Below, in pieces: positions 8,885-16,743 of a stretch of DNA of 19,766 nt. The stretch is from JAJPJX01 sp964568355. Lineage in GTDB: Bacteria; Acidobacteriota; Terriglobia; Bryobacterales; Bryobacteraceae. The position numbers and the translations under genes were made by a program. Where the stretch lies: contig CAZMRK010000786.1 of the NCBI GenBank assembly GCA_964568355.1, forward strand, positions 1 through 19,766. The letters are read 5' to 3'. The notes below the pieces were generated by a model. It searched no databases. It was not told the DNA's origin and saw nothing but the letters and a program-made list of their open reading frames with translations. Position 1 is the stretch's first letter; each line of letters begins with the position of its first letter.

Positions 8885-8912
8885 GGCCGGCGGTGCGATC
8901 GCGCCGCCGGCC
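8885..8912 (-). terminator. Strong GC-rich hairpin between receptor and DUF5107 gene
   Basis: A perfect 9-bp stem (GGCCGGCGG at 8885-8893 with CCGCCGGCC at 8904-8912) closes a 10-nt loop that contains the self-complementary GCGATCGC. It lies in the 69-nt gap, the largest gap inside the operon. Neither strand has a run of T after the stem, so it is not a classical intrinsic terminator. It could act as a partial terminator, a processing site or a 3' stabiliser that sets receptor mRNA above the downstream genes. Confidence 0.5.
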
Positions 8913-8940
8913 TTTCCTAACTTGATGGACAACCCCTTGG

Positions 8941-11900
8941 TCAGAACGAATAGCGAAGGCTCATCTGGAGGATCCGCGGGTCGTTCGCCCCGGTGATCCG
9001 GCCGAAAAGAGCGGAACTGAAGGTGGAGGTCGGGTTTCCGAGATTCACGCGGTTGAATGCGTTAAACATCTCGAGGCGGTACTCCAGCTTGTGGTTTTCG
9101 GAATACGGCATGGTGAAGGCCTTGAAGATCGACCCGTCGAAATCGGCGAGGCCCGGCCCCTGGCCGGCGTTGCGGCCCAGCATCCCGAAGGTGCCGGCGG
9201 CGTTGGCCCGGAACGAGGCGGTATTAAAGAATTGTGCGATCTGGTCACCGCGCGAGCGATCGCCGGAGAGGCCGATCGGACCCGTGATGTCAGCCCGGTC
9301 AGCGCCGATCCCGCTGAAAGAGTTGTCCGCGCCGGCGAGGAAGTTCAGCGGTCCGCCCGTTTGCATCAGGACGATGCCGTTGATCTGCCAGCCGTTCAGC
9401 AAGTACCGGGACGGACCGGTGAAAGCCCCGGGCAACTGATAGTTGAAGGACGCGGTGACCCGGACTTTGCGGTTGAAATCGGACGGGCCGTGATCCTTCA
9501 TGTGGCTATCGTACGGATACGCTCCGACATTCCCCTCGAAGGCAACGTAGGAGGCGAGGTCGGTGGACTTCCCCCAGGTCAACCCTCCGAGGAACGTCAG
9601 GCCGTTGGCGAAGCGCTTCTCGACGCTGGCCACCAGCGCGTGGTAGTCGGAGATGCCGTGCGTGTCGGCAAGCGAGACTGAGGTGAACTCGGGACGCGGG
9701 CGCCGGCTGTTGGTATTGGCGATGGTGGCGCCTGGGCCGTAGACCGCCGCATTAAGCTCGCCGGCGTCATACAGGCTGCGGCCCGCCGATCCCTGGTAGG
9801 CGATCCGCGCCACCAGGCCCTTAGGCAGCGCCTGCTCGATGGTGAAGTTCCACTGGTGAATGGAGGGCATCCCGAAATCCGGGTCGAAGCCGACCATCAA
9901 AAAGGGCGTAGGGAACACTTGGTTGGGACCGATGGGCCGAGTCACTGGGTAGGGATTGACGACTCCCTGATAGGGGTTGGCGAAGCTGGGCGGGGCGGTG
10001 ATGTCCACGCGCACTGAGTTGGGCGGCGAAGTGAGCTGGCGGTTGTACATGAGCGCCATGGCGGCGTCATGGAACCGCCCGTAGCCGGCCCGCAAGCTGG
10101 TTTTGCCGTCGCCAAAGACATCAAACGCCACCCCCACGCGCGGATCGAAAACGGCGTACTTTGCTGGCACCACGGTGACGGGGACTCCCGGGTCGCCTCC
10201 AGCCAGCACACCGGGCGGCAAGGTCGGGAAGCGCTGCGAGCGGATACCCGCGGCGTACGCCGCCTGGTTGAATTCCGAAATCTGGTGCGCGGGCACGTCG
10301 GTGAACTGGATAAAGGGACTCCAGCGCAGGCCGAGGTTGAGCGTCACACGCCGGTTAATCTTGAAATTGTCCTGCGCATAGGCTCCGTATTGGTTGCGTG
10401 CCAGGTAGTCGTATAGAGGCGAAATCTGGTAAAACGCGCTCATCTTGCCGTACATGAAATCAGCGAGGTTGTTCCTCGTGAACTGGCCGCCGAAAGTGAT
10501 GTTGCCGTCGGAGTTGTAGTCCTGGTCGAGGATGCTCTGGTCGCGCGTGATGTCCATTCCGAAATCGAGTTGATGGCGCCCGTGGATCCAGGTCCAGGAG
10601 TGCTGGAGGTTGTACTGGTTGCGGGCCACCCGGTACAGTGCGTTCTGGGAGTTACCGAAATAGCTGCTCACCGAGAAACGGAACGTATCGCCCTTGGACA
10701 TGATCGGCACGTTGATCCCCAGGTCCTTGTTGCCGGAAAAGGGCTGGTTGATCTGGATGTTGAACGTCCGGCTAAAGCTCAGGGTTGTATTGGTGAGCAG
10801 TTGGGGCGTAACGGTGTATGTGTCGGTCAGGTTCACGCTTTGGCTGCGCCAGCGCTTGTCGGGAATGTTGGTGAGGCGGTTGTTCTCATCGATGATACCC
10901 GGATTGCTCAGGTTGTCGAAGAAGTAGCGGCCGGAAAGGTGATGATTCGAAGTGAACTGGTGGTCGATACGGCCGATCAACTGGTTGCCGCTCTGCGACG
11001 ATGCCTGTACATAGTAGAGCAGACCGTTGGACTGGTTCGGCAGCGGGATGGTCTTAAGCACGTTCTGCGCCACCGGGTCCAACTGCGAGGCGGGTATGAT
11101 GTTGCCCGGCACCGGCTGTTTGGTGACCGGGTCGATCAGTTGCGTGCCGGGCAGCATGCTGGAAAAGTCGCCATGGCGCTGCGCTGTGGTCGGCACGACC
11201 GCGGTGGAAAGGGGTGGACGCTGCCGCAGTTCGGTCCCCTGCCAGGAAACAAAGAAGAAGGTCTTGGTACGGATTATCGGGCCGCCGAGGGCCGCGCCAA
11301 ACTGGTTGCGCTTCAATCCGTCGTCGGCGGCCGAAAAGAAATTGCGCGCGTTCAGAGTGGAATTGCGCACGTATTCGTAGGCCGAGCCATGGAACGCGTT
11401 GGTGCCGGACTTGGTTACCATGTTGACAACACCGCCGCCGCGGCCGGCGAACTTCGCCGAGTAGTTGTTCGTCTGGAAGCTGAACTCCTGGATAGCGTCG
11501 GGGTTGGGCGCGACGTTGGCCACTTCGGTGTACGGGTCTTCGTGGAGACCGCCATCGAGCACGAAAGTAGTGGAGTTGCCGCGTCCGCCGCTGGCCGAGA
11601 CGAGCTGCGACTCCGGCCGCGTGGCGATCTGGTTGAAGGCGCCGGTGGCCACTACCGTGCCAGGGGTTAACTGCATTAGTTGGAATACGTTCCGGCCGTT
11701 GAGCGGCAGTTCGGCGATCTGCTTCTGGCTGATCACCGTGTTGAGAGTGGCGGTGCGCGTATCCACCGACACCGCGTCAGCGGTAACTTCCACCGCTTCG
11801 GAAACCGAGCCGACCGTCAACGTCAGGTTGATCGTGGCGTTCTGGTCCACTTCGAGAACCAGTTGCGGCACAGACTGCGTCTGGAATCCCGCTTTGGTGA

Positions 11901-12171
11901 CGGTGACCGAATAGGGCCCAGCGGGCAGCGCGGTGACCGTGTAGAAGCCCAACTCGTTCGACTCGACTGTGCGCTCGATGCCGGTGGCGACGTTCTTCAC
12001 CGTCACCGTTGCCGCGGGTACTGCCGCTTCCGAAGCATCGACGATGGATCCCGCTATAGATGCCGTGGCGCGCTGGGCAAGCGCCGGCCCGGCGAAAACG
12101 CTCAGCAGCGCGAGGGCTGCGAACGCTAACAGCGAAATTCGTAGTGCCAGTTTGACTGAAGCGTTGCTCAC
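8941..12171 (-). CDS. TonB-dependent receptor with N-terminal carboxypeptidase-regulatory-like domain
   Basis: This is a 1076-residue outer-membrane protein. The signal peptide (about 1-32) ends ALA before QRA. A carboxypeptidase-regulatory-like beta-sandwich follows (about 36-120: GSIVDASEAAVPAATVTVKN, GFYTVTALPAGPYSVTV), then a plug segment (about 125-250; IAELPLNGRNVFQLMQLTPG) and a long beta-barrel ending in LRYSF, a terminal aromatic of the beta-barrel assembly signal. This is the Oar-like type that is abundant in Acidobacteria. The start is GTG 12171, with GGGGAGG at 12186-12180 eight bases upstream, inside the 23-nt gap after the GH36-like gene. No SusD-like lipoprotein gene is present in the window, so uptake here does not follow the Bacteroidetes SusC/D arrangement. 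It presumably imports galactoside oligosaccharides; the ligand is inferred from the neighbours. Confidence 0.92.
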   Translation of the reverse strand: MSNASVKLALRISLLAFAALALLSVFAGPALAQRATASIAGSIVDASEAAVPAATVTVKNVATGIERTVESNELGFYTVTALPAGPYSVTVTKAGFQTQSVPQLVLEVDQNATINLTLTVGSVSEAVEVTADAVSVDTRTATLNTVISQKQIAELPLNGRNVFQLMQLTPGTVVATGAFNQIATRPESQLVSASGGRGNSTTFVLDGGLHEDPYTEVANVAPNPDAIQEFSFQTNNYSAKFAGRGGGVVNMVTKSGTNAFHGSAYEYVRNSTLNARNFFSAADDGLKRNQFGAALGGPIIRTKTFFFVSWQGTELRQRPPLSTAVVPTTAQRHGDFSSMLPGTQLIDPVTKQPVPGNIIPASQLDPVAQNVLKTIPLPNQSNGLLYYVQASSQSGNQLIGRIDHQFTSNHHLSGRYFFDNLSNPGIIDENNRLTNIPDKRWRSQSVNLTDTYTVTPQLLTNTTLSFSRTFNIQINQPFSGNKDLGINVPIMSKGDTFRFSVSSYFGNSQNALYRVARNQYNLQHSWTWIHGRHQLDFGMDITRDQSILDQDYNSDGNITFGGQFTRNNLADFMYGKMSAFYQISPLYDYLARNQYGAYAQDNFKINRRVTLNLGLRWSPFIQFTDVPAHQISEFNQAAYAAGIRSQRFPTLPPGVLAGGDPGVPVTVVPAKYAVFDPRVGVAFDVFGDGKTSLRAGYGRFHDAAMALMYNRQLTSPPNSVRVDITAPPSFANPYQGVVNPYPVTRPIGPNQVFPTPFLMVGFDPDFGMPSIHQWNFTIEQALPKGLVARIAYQGSAGRSLYDAGELNAAVYGPGATIANTNSRRPRPEFTSVSLADTHGISDYHALVASVEKRFANGLTFLGGLTWGKSTDLASYVAFEGNVGAYPYDSHMKDHGPSDFNRKVRVTASFNYQLPGAFTGPSRYLLNGWQINGIVLMQTGGPLNFLAGADNSFSGIGADRADITGPIGLSGDRSRGDQIAQFFNTASFRANAAGTFGMLGRNAGQGPGLADFDGSIFKAFTMPYSENHKLEYRLEMFNAFNRVNLGNPTSTFSSALFGRITGANDPRILQMSLRYSF

Positions 12172-12194
12172 AAGACTAACCTCCCCAGTTCCGA

Positions 12195-14501
12195 CTATTT
12201 GGTTTCACTACCCGGTGGCGCCAACTCCAGCAGTTCCTGCCCGTAGACGGGTAACTCCAGCCGGATACCGGCGTCATGGAGAGACTGGCCGCTTATTGTT
12301 CCATACGATTTACCGGAGAACAGACCGGTAACCCGGTACAAAGCGCCGCTTTGTACCCACGGTATGTTGACTTGCCGGGACGCGGGGCCGGCGCTGCCGC
12401 GCAGCACCACTACCGCGCCATGGCCGGCTGCGTCGAGTTTGCCCCACCAATGCCAGTCCACGTCGGTGGGCTCGGGAACGCCGCTGAATTGAAAATGCCG
12501 GTAGATGCCGTAGAGCTTTTCGAGCCTGCGCACGGCTTCCAGCCGGTTCCGGTAGTGGGCGATGTTTTCCTCCGTCAACGTGCGGGAATCGCCCGAAAAG
12601 CACACAGGCATGCCCATCAGCCAACTGGCCACCTGCCGGTCCTGAACCTGCGCGGTGAGGCTGCCCTTGTGGTTGGTGGTGGCGGCGGCGTAGAACTCCA
12701 GCGGGTAAAGCGGCAGCCCTCGTTGCGAGTAGAAGCGCTGGCGGGCCAGCCAACAACCCCGCCGCAGCGCCTCCGCGTGCTCCTCGGCGGTGACCGTTTC
12801 CTCCGCGCGGCCGGGGAATTCGCGGGGAATGTTGCTGCCGATGGCTTCATTGGGCGGGATGTGGAAGCGCGCAGTGTGCTTGAGCGCGGCGAGGTCGGCG
12901 GGCACGCCCGGAGTGCCCCAATAGATCTCGTGCGTCAGTTCGTTGACCACGTCGGGCGCTTGCCGCCGCAGATCGGCCTGAGCCGCGAGCAGGCCGCGCA
13001 GGCCGCGTAGAAGCGACTCTCTGCGTGTCCGGCTCTCGTGGCCCTCGGCTATGTCGCCGAACATGACGTTGGTGAAGTCCTGCTTGAGGTACGATACGCC
13101 GAGGCGCTTCGACAGCGCCACCAGGTCCTTCACGTAGAAGTCGCGCCAGGGGGAAGTGAAGCTCATGGCGAATCCCGGCAAAGCCGGGCTGCGAATTATG
13201 GGAGGGAGGATCGGTGCATCCGGAAAGGCGGCAAGGTCGCGCGAGTCCTTGTCCCGGAAGTCGGAGAGCCACAGGCCGAGCGAGAGTCCCTGGGAGCGGA
13301 TGAACGCCGCTGTGGCGGCAAAGTCCGGGAATTTCGCCGTGTCCACGTCTGTCCCCAGCCGACCCTTCTGCCAGCCGTCGTCCAGGAGCATTTCCGTGAA
13401 GCCGCTGCGCGTGGCGATCCCAGCCAACTGGCGGACCAGCTTGTCGTCGATGTTGTTGTAGAAATAGGCCCAGGTCATCCACTGCGGACCGTGTATAGGC
13501 GCGGTGTCGGCCGCGATGCCGATGCGCTTGTGGACGAACTCCATGTAGGGACCTTCCAGCGTCCGGTCGAGCGGCGTGGATACGGACGAAACGGTGCGCG
13601 TGACGGGTCCGCTGTAGGCGTAATAGAAGACCGGCTCGCTCACGAACTCCTCGCCGGGCCCCAGCACCCATTCGAAGAGGCTGGGCGCGTAACTCATCGC
13701 CCCCTGGTCGGTTATGGTGCGCAGCGCGGACGGGATCTCGCTGGCGGCGATCAGTCCGAACAGGGATCCCGGGCTATCGAACGCTACCACGCTCGGCTGC
13801 ACGCCGAACATACCGGCGGCGAGCGGCTTACGGGTCAAGGCGACCAACTGCACGTCGTCCACCACCAGGCGCTCCAGTCTCAGCCACTGGGAGCCGCCGT
13901 TGCGGACCGTAACCCACTTGCGCACGGCCGGGTAGCCGTCGTAAAGCTCGTAAACCAACTCCACGGCCAAGCCTTCGAGCACCGGGGCTCCGGCGAGGGG
14001 CGTGCGGACGGTGAGCCGCGTCACACCGGCGGACGGTTTGGTGACGCTGGTCGCGGGGGACGAGGCGGCGAAACCCCGTGACGAGGCCACCACCGGCCAC
14101 GCGTCCACCCACTTGGGCGCATCCGGCCGCGTGTCGTCGTAGCGTCCGGGGTCGAATTCGTCGCCACGCCATCGCCCGCGCATTGTGCCGGTGAAATCGT
14201 TCATTTCCGTTTCGCCGGGACGTAGCCCGCGGGGGCGGCGGTTGTTCTGTTCGCGCGAGACAACTACTGAAAACTCACGCGCCGGGAAGGCCAGCATCTG
14301 GTGGCCGCCAACCGTCAGGCTGACTGTCTGTACGGCGCCTCCGCCGAGCCGGATGACACGCTCCAGTGAACCCGACTTCAAGACCGCCCGATCTCCGGTG
14401 ACGGAGATCTCCGCTCCCAGGACAGCGCCTGTTACTCCGAGGCCAACGGCTAAAGCGAGGAGGCCCGGACGAGGTACCACATGCCTCGCCATGTGGCTCA
14501 T
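12195..14501 (-). CDS. Secreted clan GH-D glycosidase (GH36-like, alpha-galactosidase type)
   Basis: This is a 768-residue protein with a signal peptide (about 1-30, ending VLGA before EISV). Residues about 30-310 form a beta-sandwich typical of GH36 N-termini. The barrel follows: TWAYFYNNID (about 333-342), MLLDDGWQKG (361-370), LSLGLWLSDF (395-405) and YLKQDF (461-466), where D465 sits at the position of the clan GH-D nucleophile. A C-terminal beta domain ends the protein. It is remote from classical GH36: the nucleophile motif reads KQD rather than KWD and I cannot place the acid/base residue, so the substrate (alpha-galactoside, alpha-GalNAc or other) is open. ATG 14501, with a weak GGAA upstream, is taken as start; M4 at 14492 is the alternative. 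It is the first gene of the operon, about 36 nt downstream of the predicted transcription start. Confidence 0.78.
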   Translation of the reverse strand: MSHMARHVVPRPGLLALAVGLGVTGAVLGAEISVTGDRAVLKSGSLERVIRLGGGAVQTVSLTVGGHQMLAFPAREFSVVVSREQNNRRPRGLRPGETEMNDFTGTMRGRWRGDEFDPGRYDDTRPDAPKWVDAWPVVASSRGFAASSPATSVTKPSAGVTRLTVRTPLAGAPVLEGLAVELVYELYDGYPAVRKWVTVRNGGSQWLRLERLVVDDVQLVALTRKPLAAGMFGVQPSVVAFDSPGSLFGLIAASEIPSALRTITDQGAMSYAPSLFEWVLGPGEEFVSEPVFYYAYSGPVTRTVSSVSTPLDRTLEGPYMEFVHKRIGIAADTAPIHGPQWMTWAYFYNNIDDKLVRQLAGIATRSGFTEMLLDDGWQKGRLGTDVDTAKFPDFAATAAFIRSQGLSLGLWLSDFRDKDSRDLAAFPDAPILPPIIRSPALPGFAMSFTSPWRDFYVKDLVALSKRLGVSYLKQDFTNVMFGDIAEGHESRTRRESLLRGLRGLLAAQADLRRQAPDVVNELTHEIYWGTPGVPADLAALKHTARFHIPPNEAIGSNIPREFPGRAEETVTAEEHAEALRRGCWLARQRFYSQRGLPLYPLEFYAAATTNHKGSLTAQVQDRQVASWLMGMPVCFSGDSRTLTEENIAHYRNRLEAVRRLEKLYGIYRHFQFSGVPEPTDVDWHWWGKLDAAGHGAVVVLRGSAGPASRQVNIPWVQSGALYRVTGLFSGKSYGTISGQSLHDAGIRLELPVYGQELLELAPPGSETK

Positions 14502-14532
14502 GTTATTCCAGTGATTTAGAACCTGAAATAGC

Positions 14533-14547
14533 TAATTCGACGAATTA
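14533..14547. promoter_or_regulatory. 15-bp perfect palindrome, candidate operator
   Basis: TAATTCG, one central A and CGAATTA form a perfect 7-1-7 inverted repeat. It lies in the 75-nt gap between the operon and the AraC-type gene, overlaps the operon's TATAAT and covers its predicted start site. That placement suits a repressor. AraC-family proteins more often bind direct, asymmetric repeats, so the protein that reads this site may be another one. Confidence 0.55.
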
Positions 14548-14572
14548 TATGGACGATGCTCTGATACGATAA
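14544..14572 (-). promoter_or_regulatory. Predicted sigma70-type promoter of the alpha-galactoside operon
   Basis: On the minus strand TATAAT (14549-14544) is a perfect -10 box, and TTATCG (14572-14567) stands 17 bp upstream at the -35 position but matches only 3 of 6 consensus bases. A strong -10 with a poor -35 is typical of activator-dependent promoters, which fits the divergent AraC-type gene. The predicted start is near 14537, giving a leader of about 35 nt. The -35 box ends four bases before the AraC start codon on the other strand. Confidence 0.55.
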
Positions 14573-14576
14573 GGTA

Positions 14577-15467
14577 ATGGTTGTAACTTCCGGCGGAATC
14601 CCGGAAGGCTTTCCGGGGCAGCGTATCGTGGTTTTGCCGCGCCCGATCGTGCGGCAGGCTTTGGACGGCCAGGTTCCCATCACCCTGGTCCCGTCCGACG
14701 TCGGATATTTTCCCGACGCCGCTTCGCACTATTTCGAGCGCCCGGCAGGCTGCGGGCAACTGATCCTGATCCTTTGCGTACGCGGCGCCGGCTGGGTGGG
14801 GCTGAGGGACGCGCGCTTCGACGTGACAGCCGGACAGTTGGCCGTCATTCTCCCCAACGAACCACATCGCTATGGCGCGGACGAGCGGCATCCATGGACG
14901 ATTTACTGGTGCCACGCCGCCGGTCCCGCCGCCGAGCGGCTGGGCACGATGTTGCGGGGGGACGCTCCGTCTCCGGTCTTCGAGACCGACGATCAGCCAC
15001 GTCTTGCCGGCCTGTTTGAGGAGATCACAAACGAACTCGCCGGCGGCTACGGAATCAGCCACCTGATCCCCGCTTCCATGGCCCTGGCTCACCTGTTGGG
15101 GCTGGCGATAGCCGACTGCCGCCGCCACAACGCCCCTTCGAATACCCTTCTGCGCGTCCGGCGGGCGATCAGCTACATGCAGCAACGGCTGGAAGAGCAG
15201 ATCAGCGTTCCCGAACTGGCCAGCATGGTGAACCTCTCCGCCTCCCATTTCACCGCCGTGTTCCGCAAGACCACCGGATTTACGCCCCTCGACTATTTCA
15301 TCCGCCTCAAGCTCCGGCGCGCGTGCGAACTGCTGGACAGTACCACCTACCCGATAAAGCGCATCGCTGAAGAGCTTGGCTTTTCGGACGCCTTGTACCT
15401 TTCGCGGGTGTTCCACAGGATTCAGGGTATGTCGCCGACGGAGTACCGGAACACGACCAAGGGCTAG
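14577..15467 (+). CDS. AraC-family transcriptional regulator
   Basis: This is a 296-residue regulator. The N-terminal half (about 20-165) is a cupin-type sensing domain with the pattern LILCVRGAGWVGLRDARFDV, LAVILPNEPHRYGAD and HPWTIYWCHAAG, common in AraC proteins that sense sugars. The C-terminal half (191-291) holds two helix-turn-helix motifs, ISVPELASMVNLSASHFTAVF and IKRIAEELGFSDALYLSRVF, followed by GMSPTEYR. The start is ATG 14577; only a short AAGG lies before it at a tight 2-nt spacing, and GTG at residue 18 is a possible alternative. It is transcribed away from the seven-gene operon across a 75-nt gap, the usual place for a local activator. Its effector is probably galactose or an alpha-galactoside, an inference from the neighbouring enzymes. 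Confidence 0.92.
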   Translation: MVVTSGGIPEGFPGQRIVVLPRPIVRQALDGQVPITLVPSDVGYFPDAASHYFERPAGCGQLILILCVRGAGWVGLRDARFDVTAGQLAVILPNEPHRYGADERHPWTIYWCHAAGPAAERLGTMLRGDAPSPVFETDDQPRLAGLFEEITNELAGGYGISHLIPASMALAHLLGLAIADCRRHNAPSNTLLRVRRAISYMQQRLEEQISVPELASMVNLSASHFTAVFRKTTGFTPLDYFIRLKLRRACELLDSTTYPIKRIAEELGFSDALYLSRVFHRIQGMSPTEYRNTTKG

Positions 15468-15560
15468 TGGTAGTCAGCCTGGGCGGCCGTGCCCGCGGCG
15501 GATCGTCCACAATCGGTTCCAGCAGCGCCAGAGCCTTGCTCTCGAATACGTGCGGATTAC

Positions 15561-15639
15561 AGGAGGTGTCCCTTGGCCGATTCTCTAGCCGCCGTCGAAC
15601 GGCAACGCTCCGACATCCTGATGCGGATTCTGCAACTGG
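15561..15639 (+). pseudogene. Truncated start of a DUF6788-like gene
   Basis: A good Shine-Dalgarno, AGGAGGT at 15561-15567, stands five bases before TTG at 15573, and the frame reads ADSLAAVERQRSDILMRILQ then LGD. This resembles the opening of DUF6788 proteins, small proteins found near transposase genes (recalled, not searched). After LGD the similarity stops and a transposase fragment begins in another frame. The frame itself continues open to 15989, so a chimeric 138-residue product could be made, but its middle is out-of-frame sequence. Confidence 0.4.
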
Positions 15640-15884
15640 GTGATCGTCGATCTCTGCCACGCCCGCCAGCATCTATGGGAGTTAGCGCGCAAGCTATACC
15701 CCAACGAGGAAGTCTGTCAAAAGGCATGGATCCAAGGTCCATCAAAAACACCTGCTCGGCAAGGGCAAAATCGAAAAACTGGTGTCTGCGCTTCACGCCC
15801 TCCATTCCCCCAAATCCCGAAGTCGCTGCAAAGATACGCAGCGAAGCAGAGTACTTCGAGGCGAATGGGGAGCGGATGCGCTAC
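15640..15884 (+). pseudogene. ISKra4-family transposase fragment with two frameshifts
   Basis: Three frames in succession spell part of the C-terminal half of an ISKra4-type transposase. Frame one (15640 to about 15730) reads VIVDLCHARQHLWELARKLY then PNEEVCQKAW. Frame two (about 15725-15800) reads HQKHLLGKGKIEKLVSALHA. Frame three (about 15804-15884) reads IPPNPEVAAKIRSEAEYFEA then NGERMRY. In intact members this is followed by a conserved block around FVGSGVIEAGCK, which is absent here; the sequence passes straight into an integrase tail. The N-terminal part and the last C-terminal block are missing. The element is dead, and I see no terminal inverted repeats. Confidence 0.8.
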
Positions 15885-16014
15885 CGGGCCGAGCAGATGG
15901 GCCACACGGTGGACGGCAACGAAAACGTCTACACAAGACCTCACTGCAACGGCGGCGCGCAGCCGTCAACGCGCTCGAATCCGCACTGATTCTTGGACCA
16001 GAATGGCTAGAGCC
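15885..16014 (+). pseudogene. C-terminal tail of a tyrosine recombinase (integrase)
   Basis: The reading RAEQMGHTVDGNENVYT has the GH box of tyrosine recombinases, with the candidate nucleophile tyrosine nine residues after the histidine, the normal spacing. One base later the frame shifts and the sequence continues KTSLQRRRAAVNALESALI, a charged helix typical of the end of such integrases. The change could be a single lost A near 15935. It is fused in frame to the ISKra4 fragment on its left, so an insertion or deletion joined two unrelated mobile genes. The catalytic Arg and His boxes further upstream are missing. Confidence 0.6.
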
Positions 16015-16329
16015 AAGATCTGATTGCTTGGAAGTTGTTGCCAATGGTGACCGACAGCGCCGGTCATGCAAATGCGCGGGCAGGCGCCATGCCTGGTCCA
16101 GAGCGACTCTTGTCCGCCTAAGAAGTGGCTGGTTGGCTGGGGGGCCCGGTGGGTGCTCGCCCACGCTCCGGTCTCAGCCGGCCCGTCCTGCCCAGCGTCA
16201 AGTTTGGCAAGTCGGTCCGATTGGAGCGACCGGTAGTAGAGGATCATCCGCGCCTGCGCACGCTTCGAGCGTCAGCGCACGTTCTAGGAGGGGGCGTGGT
16301 TTTTCGGGAAATCGGCAGACACCTTCCGC
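16015..16329. other. Intergenic stretch with no recognised gene
   Basis: Open frames here overlap each other in several frames and none shows a motif, a plausible ribosome site or family resemblance. It lies between two integrase-like fragments and is probably decayed mobile-element sequence. I see no tRNA, clear terminator or repeat. Confidence 0.5.
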
Positions 16330-16628
16330 GAAGAAAGTGGGGATTGGGCCGGGTAGAAAGGCGAGGCAAGCGACGCAAGATCTGCGTCGGTTCCTGGCAT
16401 GACTACATCCTGATCGACAACACAGAACGCCGGGGCATTCGCGAGAAAGTGCCTGGTACAGTGAAGGAGATCGGAGATAGGCGGCCCAGCGCGATGACGA
16501 AACTCCGCGACGTGCGCTCCCAGTTGGAAAGCCAAGGAAGGCCGGACGCAGCCACTCCGCCATCAAAAAAGTCCGCACACAACCTCAAGGCCATGTTCGA
16601 GTTGGCCGTGGACGAGAAGCCAGCGTAG
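16330..16628 (+). pseudogene. Probable N-terminal fragment of a tyrosine integrase
   Basis: The frame reads RRKWGLGRVERRGKRRKICV, then GSWHDYILIDNTERRGIREK and VPGTVKEIGDRRPSAMTKLR, and ends DEKPA at a stop at 16626-16628. A basic start, a short W-containing beta hairpin, a conserved G-T-x-K-E turn and a following helix resemble the arm-type DNA-binding region at the N-terminus of acidobacterial integrases. The catalytic domain that should follow is missing. An open frame continues upstream to 16125 but shows no family resemblance. Orientation is towards the tRNA remnant 68 bp downstream, where an integrase is expected. It could also be an unrelated short protein. Confidence 0.4.
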
Positions 16629-16695
16629 CAAAAGTGCGGGGGAAGTTACTCAGGAGAAAGCCCGGCGGAAATTGGTTAAGTACTTTGAGATGTGA

Positions 16696-16743
16696 TACGC
16701 CCGGGCCGATTCGAACGGCCGACCTTTTGCTCCGGAGGCAAAA
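16696..16743 (-). repeat. tRNA-Arg(CCG) 3' fragment, first copy (attachment-site scar)
   Basis: Read on the minus strand this is the 3' part of a tRNA: anticodon stem-loop TTTGC-CTCCGGA-GCAAA with anticodon CCG, variable AGGTC, T-arm GGCCG-TTCGAAT-CGGCC and 3' acceptor CGGGCGT plus A. There is no D-arm or 5' acceptor strand upstream, so it is not a functional gene. Bases 16696-16737 repeat exactly at 17636-17677. The CCA end seen in the second copy is TCA here. Such partial tRNA ends are the usual scars of integrase-mediated insertion. Confidence 0.85.

Noticed and set aside
13038..14081. A 347-residue open frame on the plus strand opposite the GH36-like gene
   Set aside because: The minus strand encodes conserved barrel motifs here; the plus-strand frame has no family features or ribosome site.
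15468..15560. Terminator after the AraC-family gene
   Set aside because: Only short GC stems of about 4 bp can be drawn and no T-run follows.
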